From NCBI GenBank assembly GCA_002320815.1, contig DCLA01000053.1, positions 33,891-97,890 on the forward strand: DNA of 64,000 nucleotides, in the 5' to 3' direction. The position numbers and the translations under genes are program-made. The notes beneath the pieces were generated by a model, which was given only the letters and a program-made list of their open reading frames with translations, ran no database searches and was not told the origin of the DNA. Each line of letters begins with the position of its first letter. Position 1 is the stretch's first letter. This DNA comes from Myxococcales bacterium UBA1660. GTDB taxonomy: Bacteria > Myxococcota_A > Polyangia > Polyangiales > Houyiibacteriaceae. Positions 16,253 through 26,300 of this stretch are shown in pieces.

Positions 16253-17164
16253 TCAGTCGTTGCCAGCCTTGTCTTCTTCCGCTGTCCCGGTTCTCACCAC
16301 CTCCGCCTCGATCGGTGGCTGGCCTGCATGGTTCTCCATGTCCGGTTCGTCCGACGGAGCCGGATGTGGATCGCCTTCGGTAGTGACCCTCTCGCTGTCG
16401 GGAACGCCGGAGTGCTCGGCCGTCGTCTCGGGAAGGGTCGATGGGTGGTCGGAGGACGACGACTCCTGAGGGTGGTCATGGCTCTGCCCCGGCGCGGGTG
16501 CGTTCGGATCTGACTCGGCTTCCTTGGAGCCCGTTGGAGGGGCTTCGAAATCTAGCTGTGAGGCCAGGGGCTCGTGAAGCCAGAAGACGTGATCGCCACC
16601 ATCGAGAATCAATGCACCGGTCATCTCCGGCACAGGCCACCACTCGCCATCCGCTTCGAAGCAGACGTCCTCCACGTAGAGCTGCGTGCCCTCAGTGTCG
16701 GCCTTCGAGAAGTAGCCGTAGAAGGTCCGGCCCTCCCAGCTGAACGTGACCTGCATGCTCTGCGTGTCTCCGAAGAGTTCGTCCCAAGGCGTTCGGGAGC
16801 CGGGCCGAATCACGCCGAGGAACTGGAGAACACCTTGCGCCCATACCGCACGACGCGCGAGGACCCCGAGTCCGAGCGCGGTTAGCCACGGTCCGACGAA
16901 GAGGTGCGCCGTGAGAATCGCGGCGTCGGACCACCTGAGATCGCCTGCCAGCGAAGCATCCAACGCCCCGGTCAGACGGGCCGCGTTGAGGAGAGCCGCG
17001 AGACCGCTCGCTGCCGACCAGACAAAGATGCTGCCAAGCCGGTACTCCTTGAAGCTCTCGGGCCGAAGCCCTGCGACGGAGAGCCAGGTGCGCGACGCCA
17101 CGATGCCCGGAAGCATCGCGACGGCGAAAATCACCAGAGCGTCTACTGACGAGGGGCTGGGCAC
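16253..17164 (-). CDS. DUF6338-like membrane protein
   Basis: A 303-residue protein. Three or four membrane segments occupy roughly the first 115 residues (ALVIFAVAMLPGIVASRTWL, SIFVWSAASGLAALLNAA, ILTAHLFVGPWLTALGLGVL). A soluble domain follows, with TPWDELF near 125, VTFSWEGRTFYGYFS, LYVEDVCFE and a final GALILDGGDHVFWLHE strand, the pattern of DUF6338 proteins. The last 80 residues are a disordered, acidic Pro/Ser/Glu-rich tail unusual for the family. It is divergent from two tiny Pro-rich genes across only 29 bp. Role unknown; it sits in a defence-rich island. Confidence 0.78.
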   Translation of the reverse strand: MPSPSSVDALVIFAVAMLPGIVASRTWLSVAGLRPESFKEYRLGSIFVWSAASGLAALLNAARLTGALDASLAGDLRWSDAAILTAHLFVGPWLTALGLGVLARRAVWAQGVLQFLGVIRPGSRTPWDELFGDTQSMQVTFSWEGRTFYGYFSKADTEGTQLYVEDVCFEADGEWWPVPEMTGALILDGGDHVFWLHEPLASQLDFEAPPTGSKEAESDPNAPAPGQSHDHPQESSSSDHPSTLPETTAEHSGVPDSERVTTEGDPHPAPSDEPDMENHAGQPPIEAEVVRTGTAEEDKAGND

Positions 17165-17193
17165 GGATCTGCTGGTACACTACTACGCCGCCT

Positions 17194-17370
17194 ATGCCCA
17201 AAGAGACTCGCCAAGACAGCTACCAGCCCAAGACGATCGAGAAGTCCCTTCAGCCGAAGGGGGCCGCCCGACCGCCTCGCAAAGCACCTTCACCCAAAAC
17301 AGCGGCGCCGAAGCCCAGCATAGAGGGCGGGAACGGCGGCGCCAGCAAGCAGGCCGGTGGCGAAGGATGA
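17194..17370 (+). CDS. Small Lys/Pro-rich protein (58 aa) upstream partner
   Basis: ATG 17194 to TGA 17368-17370. The product starts MPKETRQDSYQPKTIEK and continues as a basic, disordered peptide rich in Pro, Lys, Ala and Gly. Its stop overlaps the start of the next small gene as ATGA, and its own start is 29 bp from the divergent DUF6338-like start. Short proteins with an SYQP/GYQP-type motif beside DUF6338 genes are something I recall from other genomes, but I cannot verify this here. Codon use follows the same GC-rich third position as real genes. Confidence 0.6.
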   Translation: MPKETRQDSYQPKTIEKSLQPKGAARPPRKAPSPKTAAPKPSIEGGNGGASKQAGGEG

Positions 17371-17564
17371 CTGGAGACGGTGAGGACAAGCGCCAGCGGA
17401 TCCCGGCGAGCTACCGTCCGAGGTCGCCCTCCGGACCGGGCGTTTCCCACCAGCCCGCGTCGCCCGAGCACCGCCCACCTAGGCGTGCGCCGTCGCCCAA
17501 ACATGTAGCGCCTCCGACGCCTCCGAAACCCAACGACAGCGGAGACCGGAAGGAGGGAGGCTAG
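17367..17564 (+). CDS. Small Pro/Arg-rich protein (65 aa) coupled to the preceding gene
   Basis: ATG 17367 overlaps the previous TGA by four bases (ATGA), a strong sign of translational coupling. The product starts MTGDGEDKRQRIPASYRP and is almost entirely Pro, Arg, Ser and Lys, with two copies of an RRAPSPKH/KAPSPK-like motif shared with the upstream peptide. It is predicted to be disordered, with no signal peptide. The ASYRP and SYQP pieces of the two peptides look related, so they may be paralogues. hsdM starts 120 bp further on. Confidence 0.58.
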   Translation: MTGDGEDKRQRIPASYRPRSPSGPGVSHQPASPEHRPPRRAPSPKHVAPPTPPKPNDSGDRKEGG

Positions 17565-17684
17565 GCCCCACCGGCCCAACACCGAGGATTCCTTCGTCGG
17601 ACACGGCAGGCGAGTCTTTGCAGTTGTCGAGAACTTGGTACCGTCCCCGCCAGCGGGCACGGACCGCCTTCCGTTAGCGACGAC

Positions 17685-19742
17685 ATGAGCCAGACCCACA
17701 TCTCCCCCGAGGCTCCCAAGCCTTCCCGCCAGTTCCAGTCCTTTTCCGAGGCGTCGAGCTTCATCTGGGGCATCGCCGACCTGCTCCGCGGGGACTTCAA
17801 GCAGTACGACTTCGGGAAGGTGATCTTGCCGTTCACGGTCCTGCGGCGGCTGGACTGCGTGCTGGCGCCGTCGAAGGGCAAGGTGCTGGAGCGGTACGGG
17901 AAGCTGAAGGGTGGGGACGTGAAGAACCTCGATCCGATCTTGAATCGGCTCACCGGGGTCCACTTCCACAACGTGTCGAAGCTCGACTTCGCGCGGCTGC
18001 TCGACGACCCGAACCACATCGCCGCGAACCTGCTGGCCTACATCAAGGGGTTCAGCGAGAACGTGCGGGAGATCTTCATCGAGCGGTTCAAGCTGCCGGA
18101 GTCGGTCGCGCGGCTCGACGAGGCGAACATCTTGTTCCTCGTCACTGAGCGGTTCGCCGAGGTCGACCTCGGGCCCGAGGCGGTGCCCAACCACATGATG
18201 GGCTCGATCTTCGAGGACCTGATCCGGCGCTTCGCCGAGCAGTCCAACGAGACGGCCGGTGAGCACTTCACGCCCCGAGAGGTGATCCGCCTGATGGTGA
18301 ACCTCCTCTTCATGGAGGACCGGGACGTGCTCACGAAGAAGGGGGTCGTGAAGACGCTCTTCGACCCGGCCTGCGGGACGGGCGGGATGCTCTCGGTGGC
18401 CGAGGACTACCTCGCCGAGCTGAACCCAGATGCACACCTCGAGGTCTACGGGCAGGAGCTGAACGACGAGAGCTACGCCATCTGCAAGGCGGACATGCTC
18501 CTGAAGGCCGAGAACCCGGGGAACATCGCCCGGGGCAACAGCTTCAGCGAGGACGGCCACCAGGGCGCGACCTTCGACTACATGCTCTCGAACCCGCCCT
18601 TCGGGGTGGAGTGGAAGAAGGTCCAGAAGGTCGTCGAGCAGGAGGCCGAGTCCCTCGGCTTCGCCGGCCGCTTCGGCGCCGGCACGCCCCGCATCAACGA
18701 CGGCTCGTTCCTCTTCCTCCAGCACATGATCTCGAAGATGAAGACGCCGGCCGACGGCGGGAGCAGGCTGGCCATCGTCTTCAATGGCTCGCCGCTCTTC
18801 ACCGGGGACGCCGGCTCGGGCGAGAGCGAGATCCGCCGCTGGATCCTCGAGAACGACTGGCTCGAGGCGATCGTCGCGCTGCCCGACCAGCTCTTCTTCA
18901 ACACGGGGATCTCCACCTACGTCTGGATCGTGACGAACCGAAAGCCGGCGCACCGCAAGGGCAAGGTCCAGCTCATCAACGCGGTGGACCTCTACCAGAA
19001 GATGCGGAAGTCGCTGGGCAACAAGAGGAACGAGCTGAGCGACGAGCACATCGCCGAGGTGTGCCGCATCTACGGGGACTTCGAGGAGGGCGAGCTGAGC
19101 AAGGTCTTCGACAACGAGGACTTCGGGTTCCACAAGATCACCGTCGAGCGCCCCCTGCGGCTGAACTTCCAGGCGTCGGCCGAGCGCATCGAGCGGCTCC
19201 AGGAGGAGCGGAGCTTTCAGAACCTCGCCAAGAGCAAGAAGAAGGGCGAGAAGGCCGCCAAGGAGATCCAAGAGGGCGTCGAGCTACAGGTGGCGCTCGT
19301 GTCCGCGCTCGAGGCGATGGGCGGCGACCGGGTCTACACCAAGCGGCCCGAGTTCGAGAAGGCCCTCAAGGCGGTGCTCAAGGCCGCCGACCTGAAGCTG
19401 CCCGCCTCGATCAAGAAGGCGGTGCGGTCCGCGCTCTCCGAGCGGGACGACGACGCCGACCTGTGCGTCGACAAGAAAGGCGAGCCCGAGCCGGATACCG
19501 ATCTACGCGACACCGAGAACGTGCCGCTCAAGGAGTCGATTGAGGCGTACTTCGAGCGGGAGGTGAAGCCCCACGTGCCCGACGCCTGGGTCGATGAGTC
19601 GAAGACCAAGGTCGGCTACGAGATCCCGTTCACACGGCACTTCTACGAGTACGAGACACTGCGGCCGCTCAGCGAAATCGAGGCCGACATCAAGGCGCTC
19701 GAGGACGAGATCCAAGGGATGCTCGGCGAGGTGCTGACATGA
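17685..19742 (+). CDS. hsdM: Type I restriction-modification system methyltransferase subunit HsdM
   Basis: A 685-residue N6-adenine methyltransferase. The N-terminal HsdM_N helical domain (FSEASSFIWGIADLLRGDF) is followed by the SAM site FDPACGTGGML near 226 and the catalytic NPPF in LSNPPFGVEW near 302. Two HsdM with one HsdS form the modification core; two HsdR complete the nuclease. It is longer than the usual 500-550 residues because of a Lys/Glu-rich helical C-terminal extension of about 150 residues. It is the first gene of the operon, overlapping hsdS by 4 bp (ATGA). Confidence 0.97.
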   Translation: MSQTHISPEAPKPSRQFQSFSEASSFIWGIADLLRGDFKQYDFGKVILPFTVLRRLDCVLAPSKGKVLERYGKLKGGDVKNLDPILNRLTGVHFHNVSKLDFARLLDDPNHIAANLLAYIKGFSENVREIFIERFKLPESVARLDEANILFLVTERFAEVDLGPEAVPNHMMGSIFEDLIRRFAEQSNETAGEHFTPREVIRLMVNLLFMEDRDVLTKKGVVKTLFDPACGTGGMLSVAEDYLAELNPDAHLEVYGQELNDESYAICKADMLLKAENPGNIARGNSFSEDGHQGATFDYMLSNPPFGVEWKKVQKVVEQEAESLGFAGRFGAGTPRINDGSFLFLQHMISKMKTPADGGSRLAIVFNGSPLFTGDAGSGESEIRRWILENDWLEAIVALPDQLFFNTGISTYVWIVTNRKPAHRKGKVQLINAVDLYQKMRKSLGNKRNELSDEHIAEVCRIYGDFEEGELSKVFDNEDFGFHKITVERPLRLNFQASAERIERLQEERSFQNLAKSKKKGEKAAKEIQEGVELQVALVSALEAMGGDRVYTKRPEFEKALKAVLKAADLKLPASIKKAVRSALSERDDDADLCVDKKGEPEPDTDLRDTENVPLKESIEAYFEREVKPHVPDAWVDESKTKVGYEIPFTRHFYEYETLRPLSEIEADIKALEDEIQGMLGEVLT

Positions 19743-21046
19743 CGACACCCCAGGCTTGGATCCACGACGCGCCCCGCGAGTGGAAGCGCATTCGTCTTGG
19801 TCAGCTCGGTCGGTTCGATGCGAGCGGGATCGACAAGAAGTCGGTGGACGGCGAGGTGCCTGTAGCCATGGTCAACTACACCGACGTGTACGGGAACGTC
19901 ACCGGCCTGCTTCGGCCGGACGCCCACTACATGAAAGTGACCGCGCCGCCGACGAAAGCCCGTGGGTGCTCACTTCGCAAGGGCGACGTACTTTTCACTC
20001 CAAGCTCCGAGACGGCCGACGAGATTGGCGCAGCGGCAGTTGTCGAAGAAGACATGCCGGGAACAGTATTCAGCTATCACCTAGTTAGGTTCTCGCCGCC
20101 GCCCACGGTTGAGCACTGCTTCCGCCGGCACCTCTTCAACAGCCCTCTGGTTCAGCGGCAGCTCGCACTCCTGGCGAAGGGAACTACTCGCCAGATCCTG
20201 ACTAGGTCGGACTTCCGTTCGGTCGAGGTGCTCCTGCCACCTCGCGGCGCGCAGAGGGCCATCGCCGACTTTCTCGACCGGAAGACGGCGGCCATCGACG
20301 CGCTGATCGAGAAGAAGGAGCGGCTCATCGCCCTGCTTGAGGAGAAGCGCCAGGCCCTCATCACCCAGGCCGTCACCAAGGGCCTCGACCCCAACGTCCC
20401 CATGAAGGACTCCGGCATCGAGTGGCTCGGCGAGATCCCGGCGCATTGGGAGGTTGTTCGCTTCCGGCATGCATGCCGAGCCCAGCAGGGGCTGCAAATC
20501 CCTCGGTCGGAGCGGCTCTACGAGCCGTGTGAGGGCGCGGTGGAGTACCTGACGGTGCGCTCTATCCACGCCACCTCCGAGGACTACGTCCGGGAGTACA
20601 TCGTGAACCCGCCGAGGCGGGTGCGGTGCCAACCCGATGATGTCTTGTTGTCTCGGACCGGAGCGACAGGGGAGGTCATCACCGACCAGCGTGGAGCATT
20701 CCACAACAACTTCTTTAAAGTAGACTACAGCCGGTCAAGACTCGATCGCCTCTTCCTCGTCAACTACCTGCGTTGCCGTCCGGTTCACGAGTATCTGAGG
20801 AAGATGGCTGGGACGACAACGATCCCTGATCTGAACCACGGGGAGTTCCTAGCCGCCCCCCTACTTCTGCCGCCGCTTGACGAGCAGAAGGAGATTGGTG
20901 AGGTCCTCAGTAGGCGGCTGGCGGAGGCCGACCGGCTAGCGGCGAGCGTGTCCCGAAGCAGCGAGCTGCTCCGTGAGTACCGTCAAGCCGTCATCACCGC
21001 CGCCGTCACCGGCAAGGTCGACGTCACCTCCAAGGAGGCCGCGTGA
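19739..21046 (+). CDS. hsdS: Type I restriction-modification system specificity subunit HsdS
   Basis: A 435-residue target-recognition subunit with the usual two-TRD build. TRD1 covers about 1-165; a conserved coiled-coil spacer IADFLDRKTAAIDALIEKK and KRQALITQAVTKGLDP follows; TRD2 begins at GIEWLGEIPAHWEVV; the C-terminal repeat of the spacer (EIGEVLSRRLAEADRL, YRQAVITAAVTGKVDV) closes the circle. The TRDs set a bipartite DNA target that cannot be read from sequence alone. TRD-coding DNA is visibly less GC-biased than its neighbours, as expected of a swapped region. It overlaps both neighbours by 4 bp. Confidence 0.96.
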   Translation: MTTPQAWIHDAPREWKRIRLGQLGRFDASGIDKKSVDGEVPVAMVNYTDVYGNVTGLLRPDAHYMKVTAPPTKARGCSLRKGDVLFTPSSETADEIGAAAVVEEDMPGTVFSYHLVRFSPPPTVEHCFRRHLFNSPLVQRQLALLAKGTTRQILTRSDFRSVEVLLPPRGAQRAIADFLDRKTAAIDALIEKKERLIALLEEKRQALITQAVTKGLDPNVPMKDSGIEWLGEIPAHWEVVRFRHACRAQQGLQIPRSERLYEPCEGAVEYLTVRSIHATSEDYVREYIVNPPRRVRCQPDDVLLSRTGATGEVITDQRGAFHNNFFKVDYSRSRLDRLFLVNYLRCRPVHEYLRKMAGTTTIPDLNHGEFLAAPLLLPPLDEQKEIGEVLSRRLAEADRLAASVSRSSELLREYRQAVITAAVTGKVDVTSKEAA

Positions 21047-23370
21047 AGCGGATCGACGGCCGCGCCCGGACCGTCCGCGAACTCCTCGACGGCGCTCGCT
21101 ACACGATCGACTTCTACCAGCGCGAGTACGCCTGGCAGGAGCGGCAGGTTCAGGAGCTGATCGACGACCTCTCCGGGAAGTTCCTCGACTTCTACGAGCC
21201 CGAACACGAGCGCGGCGCGGTCGAGGAGTACGGGCACTACTTCCTCGGCTCGATCGTCATCAGCCACAAGCGCAGCCAGAAGTTCATCGTCGACGGGCAG
21301 CAGCGGCTCACGACGCTGACGCTGCTCTTGATCTACCTCCACCACCTCCAGGAAGGGCGCGAGCACCAGGTCCCCGTGGAGAGGCTGATCTTCGGAGAGA
21401 AGTACGGCAGGCGAAGCTTCAACCTCGACGTGCCCGACCGGGCCGCGTGTATGGAGAAGCTCTTCCTCGGGGAGACCTTCGACCCCAAGGGTGCGAGCGA
21501 GTCGGTGCAGAACATCGCTGCCCGCTACGACAACATCAACGACCACTTCCCAGAGGAGCTGACCGGGGAGGCGCTGCCCTACTTCATCGACTGGCTTCGC
21601 GAGAACGTCCACCTCGTGGAGATCGAGGCGTACTCGGACGAAGATGCCTACACGATCTTCGAGACCATGAACGACCGGGGGCTCTCGCTCAGCCTCCCCG
21701 AGATGCTCAAGGGCTATGTGCTCGCGAACATCACGCACGAGGCCGACCAGCGCACCGTCAACGAGAGCTGGAAGAAGCACATCCAGGCCCTGCGCGAACT
21801 GGGGCCCGAGGAGGACGTCGACTTCTTCAAGAGCTGGCTGCGGGCGCGGCACGCCGAGACGATTCGGCCGGGCAAGAAGGGCGCCGAGAACAAGGACTAC
21901 GAGCGCATCGGCTCGGAGTTCCACCGCTGGGTGCGGGACCAGAAGGACAAGCTCGGGCTGCATGGCTCGGCGGACTTCGTGCGCTTCGTGGAGCGCGACC
22001 TCGACTTCTACTCGAAGCAGGCGCAGTTCATCCGGAAGGCCGAGAGCACGCTCGTCGATGGCCTCGAGTCGATTCGGTTTAACCGGGACCGAGGCTTCAC
22101 GATGCAGATGCAGGTGCTGCTCGCGTCGCTCACGCCCGACGATGCGCCCGAACTGATCAAAAGGAAAATGGGCCTCGCGGCCGACTATCTCGACATCTGG
22201 CTCGCGCGCCGCGCGTGGAACTTCCGGCGCACAGGGCAGTCCACGGTGCGGTACACGATCTTCTCGCTCACGAGGGACCTCCGCGGCAAGTCCATCGAGG
22301 AGCTATCCACGTATCTCCGAGAACTTCTCGACCAGGAGCACGAGACCTTCGCCCGAACGCCCGACTTCCGGCTCCACCAGCAGAACTATCGGCAGGTCCG
22401 GCACATCCTCGCGCGGCTCACCTACTGGGTCGATCACGAGTGCGGCGTCTCCACCCACTTCGACGACCTGGTCTCGCAGGGCAAGGCCAAACCCTTCGAG
22501 GTCGAACACATATGGGCGAACCAGTACGAGCAGTTCAGCAAGTGGTTCGAGCACCCGCGGGACTTCGAGGTCGAGCGGAATCGGCTCGGGGGCCTCGTGC
22601 TCCTCCAGAGCGGCCACAACCAGAGCCTCGGCGACCTGCCCTACGCCGAGAAGCGGGACGCCTACGTCAGCCACGGCCAGAGCCTGCTGACCCGCAGCCT
22701 CCATCCGCTGGCATACAAGAACAACCCGTCGTTCCGGGCCTTCATCGAGCGCACCGGACTGGGCTTCCGACCGATCGAAGAGTTCACTCCGGAGGCGCAG
22801 GCGGAGCGACAGGAGCTGTATCTCCGGATTGCCGAGTGGGTGTGGAACCCCTCCCGGCTCGACCTCGACGGGACCAAGCCGCCCGTGCCCGAGCCGCTCG
22901 AGGACCCCGAGGATCAAACCGCTAGCCCGGTGGAGAGGGAGGTGCGTCTCCAGGTCCGGAAGAAGTTCTGGACCGCGCTGCTCGAGCGCGTGAAGCGGAC
23001 GAACGGCATGCATGGCCATCTCTCCCCTAGGCAGTACCACTGGCTCGGCGCCCGGAAGGACGGGATGTGGTGGAACTACGTCGTCCTCCAGGACCAGACT
23101 CGGGTCGAGCTGTACATCGACCGGCCCGAGGCAGCGGAGAACAAAGCGACCTACGACCGTCTGGCCGCGAGGAAGCCGGCGATCGAGAATGCTTTTGGCG
23201 GCTCACTCGAGTGGCAGCGCCTCGACGACAAGCGAGCCTCGCGCATCTCGACGACCATCGACGGCGGCTGGGTCGACGAGCAGGGATGGGATGGGGTCAT
23301 CGAACAGGCGGTGGACGCCATGGCTCGGCTCTACTCGGCGCTCCGCCCTGCCTTGCGGAGCGCTACGTGA
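21043..23370 (+). CDS. GmrSD-like DUF262/DUF1524 protein with C-terminal DUF4268 domain
   Basis: A 775-residue protein inserted between hsdS and hsdR. The N-terminal DUF262 (ParB-like NTPase/nickase fold) shows YTIDFYQREYAWQ and the hallmark DGQQRLTTLTLL near 83. The middle DUF1524 HNH-like nuclease shows FEVEHIWA near 486 and RNRLGGLVLLQSGHNQSLGD. The last 140 residues (KFWTALLERV, RVELYIDRPEAAENK, IENAFGGSLEWQRL) match DUF4268. DUF262-DUF1524 proteins include GmrSD and other modification-dependent or phosphorothioate-sensing restriction enzymes. It starts 4 bp inside hsdS, so it is translationally coupled to it. It is probably an extra restriction effector; the DUF4268 tail is an unusual addition. 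Confidence 0.88.
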   Translation: MKRIDGRARTVRELLDGARYTIDFYQREYAWQERQVQELIDDLSGKFLDFYEPEHERGAVEEYGHYFLGSIVISHKRSQKFIVDGQQRLTTLTLLLIYLHHLQEGREHQVPVERLIFGEKYGRRSFNLDVPDRAACMEKLFLGETFDPKGASESVQNIAARYDNINDHFPEELTGEALPYFIDWLRENVHLVEIEAYSDEDAYTIFETMNDRGLSLSLPEMLKGYVLANITHEADQRTVNESWKKHIQALRELGPEEDVDFFKSWLRARHAETIRPGKKGAENKDYERIGSEFHRWVRDQKDKLGLHGSADFVRFVERDLDFYSKQAQFIRKAESTLVDGLESIRFNRDRGFTMQMQVLLASLTPDDAPELIKRKMGLAADYLDIWLARRAWNFRRTGQSTVRYTIFSLTRDLRGKSIEELSTYLRELLDQEHETFARTPDFRLHQQNYRQVRHILARLTYWVDHECGVSTHFDDLVSQGKAKPFEVEHIWANQYEQFSKWFEHPRDFEVERNRLGGLVLLQSGHNQSLGDLPYAEKRDAYVSHGQSLLTRSLHPLAYKNNPSFRAFIERTGLGFRPIEEFTPEAQAERQELYLRIAEWVWNPSRLDLDGTKPPVPEPLEDPEDQTASPVEREVRLQVRKKFWTALLERVKRTNGMHGHLSPRQYHWLGARKDGMWWNYVVLQDQTRVELYIDRPEAAENKATYDRLAARKPAIENAFGGSLEWQRLDDKRASRISTTIDGGWVDEQGWDGVIEQAVDAMARLYSALRPALRSAT

Positions 23371-23388
23371 CGGAGGGGGGCTGAAGGT

Positions 23389-26300
23389 ATGGGCTACAAG
23401 GAGATCGACTTCGAAGCCGCCGTCGAGGGGGACCTGCTCGAGGCGGGGTACCTTCGTGGAGAGGCCGCGGACTTCGACGCGAGCCTCGCGCTGATTCCGA
23501 AGGACCTCTTCGCGTTCATCGCGGCCACCCAACCCGAGCTGTGGGCGCAGCTACGGAAGAACCACCCGACGGGCCTCGAGTCCGGACTCCTCGATGCACT
23601 GACCAAGAAGCTGAACGACCGGGGCACGCTCGAGGTGCTGCGGCACGGGTTCAAGTTCTACGGGAAGCGGATCGCCACGGCGTTCTTCCGGCCGGCCCAC
23701 GGGCTCAACCCCGACCTCGAGACGAAGTACGCCGCGAACCGCCTCGTCATCACCCGGCAGGTGAAGTTCAACCCGGACGGGGAGGACAGCGTCGACATGA
23801 TGGTCAGCCTGAACGGGCTGCCGATCGCAACGCTGGAGCTGAAGAACTCGCTCACCGGTCAGACGGTCCAGCACGCACTCAAGCAGTACCAGTACGACCG
23901 GGACCCGAAGCTGCCGCTCTTCTGGTTCAAGAAGCGGGCGCTGGTCCACTTCGCCGTCGACACCGACCTCGTCTACATGACGACGAAGCTCGCTCGGAAA
24001 GGGACCTACTTCCTTCCCTTCAACCGGGGCACCGAGGACGGCGGTGCCGGCAACCCGACCGTCGAGGGTGAGCCCTACAAGACGAGCTACCTCTGGCGGG
24101 AGGTGCTGGAGCGACACAGCCTCCTCGACATCCTCGCCCGGTTCATCCACCTGGAGCAGAAGGAAGAAGTCGTGCTCGGGAAGACCCGGCGGAAGGAAGC
24201 GCTCATCTTCCCCCGTTACCACCAGCTCGATGTGGTCCGGAAGCTCGAGGCCGCGGCGCGTGACGAAGGGCCGGGCCACCACTACCTGGTCCAGCACTCC
24301 GCCGGCAGCGGGAAGAGCAACTCCATCGCCTGGGCGGCGCACCGGCTGGCGTCGCTCCACGACGCCAACGACGAGAAGCTCTTCGACTCTGTCGTCGTCG
24401 TCACCGACCGGCGCGTCCTCGATCGACAGCTCCAGGACACGATCTACCAGTTCGAGCATAAGCAGGGCGTGGTCGAGAAGATCGACAAGCACTCGACCCA
24501 GCTCGCCAAGGCCCTGGAGCGCGGGACGAAGATCATCATCACCACGCTCCAGAAGTTCCCGTTCGTCACCGAGAAGATCGAGAACCTGCCCGACCGGCGC
24601 TACGCCATCATCGTCGATGAGGCGCACTCCTCGCAGACCGGCGAGGCCGCCCGCACGCTTCGCGCTGTTCTGGCCGGTTCGACCGAGGGGCAAGCGGATC
24701 ACGTCGCCGACGCAGGCGCCTCCTACGTCCCCGCGGGTCCGGCCGAAGACGCTCAGGACCCCGACGAGCCGACCTACGAGGACGAGATCGCGCGGGTGAT
24801 GAAGTCCCGTGGCAAGCAGCCGAACCTCAGCTTCTTCGCCTTCACCGCGACGCCCAAGGCCAAGACGCTGGAGGTCTTCGGCCGCAAGGATGCGGAAGGC
24901 AAGCCCCGCCCCTTCCACCTCTACTCCATGCGCCAGGCGATCGAGGAGGGCTTCATCCTCGACGTCCTCCGCAACTACGTCACCTACCGCGCCTACTACA
25001 AGCTCATGCGGGCCTCGGAGGAGTTCGACCCCGAGGTGAAGAAGAAGGAGACCGCGCGAGCCCTCGCCCGCTTCGCCAGCCTCCACCCCCACAACATCGC
25101 CCAGAAGATCGAGGTCATCGTCGAGCACTACCGCCGGTTCGTGCGGAAGAAGATCGGCGGCAAGGCCAAGGCGATGGTTGTCACCCGCTCCCGGCTCCAC
25201 GCCGTCCGCTACAAGCTCGCCTTCGACGAGTACCTGGCGGCCCAGGGCTACGACGACACCCGGGCGCTGGTCGCCTTCTCTGGCACCGTCATCGACCCGG
25301 ACTCGTCGAAGGAGTTCACCGAGGTCGGGATGAACGACGGCCTCCCCGAGAGCGAGGTCCCGACCAAGTTCGGCTCCGACGAGTTCCAGGTGCTCCTGGT
25401 CGCCAACAAGTTCCAGACCGGCTTCGACCAGCCCCTGCTCTGCGCCATGTACGTCGACAAGCGCCTCTCCGGCGTCCAGTGCGTGCAGACGCTCAGCCGG
25501 CTCAACCGGAAGATCCAGGGCAAAGAGAACGGCGACACCTTCGTCCTCGACTTCGTGAACGAGGCCGAGGAGATCCGTCGCGCGTTCCAGCCCTTCTACG
25601 AGCAGACCACCGTCTCCGACACCGCCGACCCGTACCAGCTCGAGCAGCTCCAGGGCGAGCTGGACGACGCGCGCATCTGGACCGAGTCGGAGCTGGAGTC
25701 CTTCGCCAAGGTCTTCTACCGCCCGAAGCAGAACCTCACCGACAAAGAGCACGCCGAGCTGCATCACCACCTCCAGCCCGCCGTCGACCGCTTCGCCGCC
25801 TGGGAGGACGAAGAGGCGCGGGACCTCTGGAAGGGGAAGCTCCAGGCCTTCGTCCGGCTCTACTCGTTCATGAGCCAGGTCATGCCCTGGGACGACCGGG
25901 ACCTCGAGATCCGCTACTCCTTCGGCCGCTTCCTGCTGAAGCGCCTACCGCGCACCAAGGGTGAGGGCGTCGACGTCGAGGGTGAGGTCGACCTGCACTC
26001 CTACCGTCTCACCCGCCTCGGCGAGACGGACATCGTCCTCGACAAGGAGGGTCAGGGCGAGGTGAAGGGGCCCACCTCGGTGGGCACCGGCAAGGCAGAG
26101 GACGAGGACGTGCCCCTCCACGAGGTGATCGACATCCTCAACGAGCGTTTCGGCACCGACTTCACCAAGGCCGACCAGCTGCTGTTCGAGCAGATCATCG
26201 AAGACGGCAAAGCCGACGAGCAGGTCCAGGCGCGTGCGAAGGCCAATACGCTGGAGAACTTCTCGATCAGCATCAAGGACAAGGTCGAGGGGCTGATGAT

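Noticed and set aside
17646..17657. 12-bp palindrome CCCGCCAGCGGG before hsdM
   Set aside because: It could be an operator, but such GC palindromes are common at this base composition and no controller protein gene is present.
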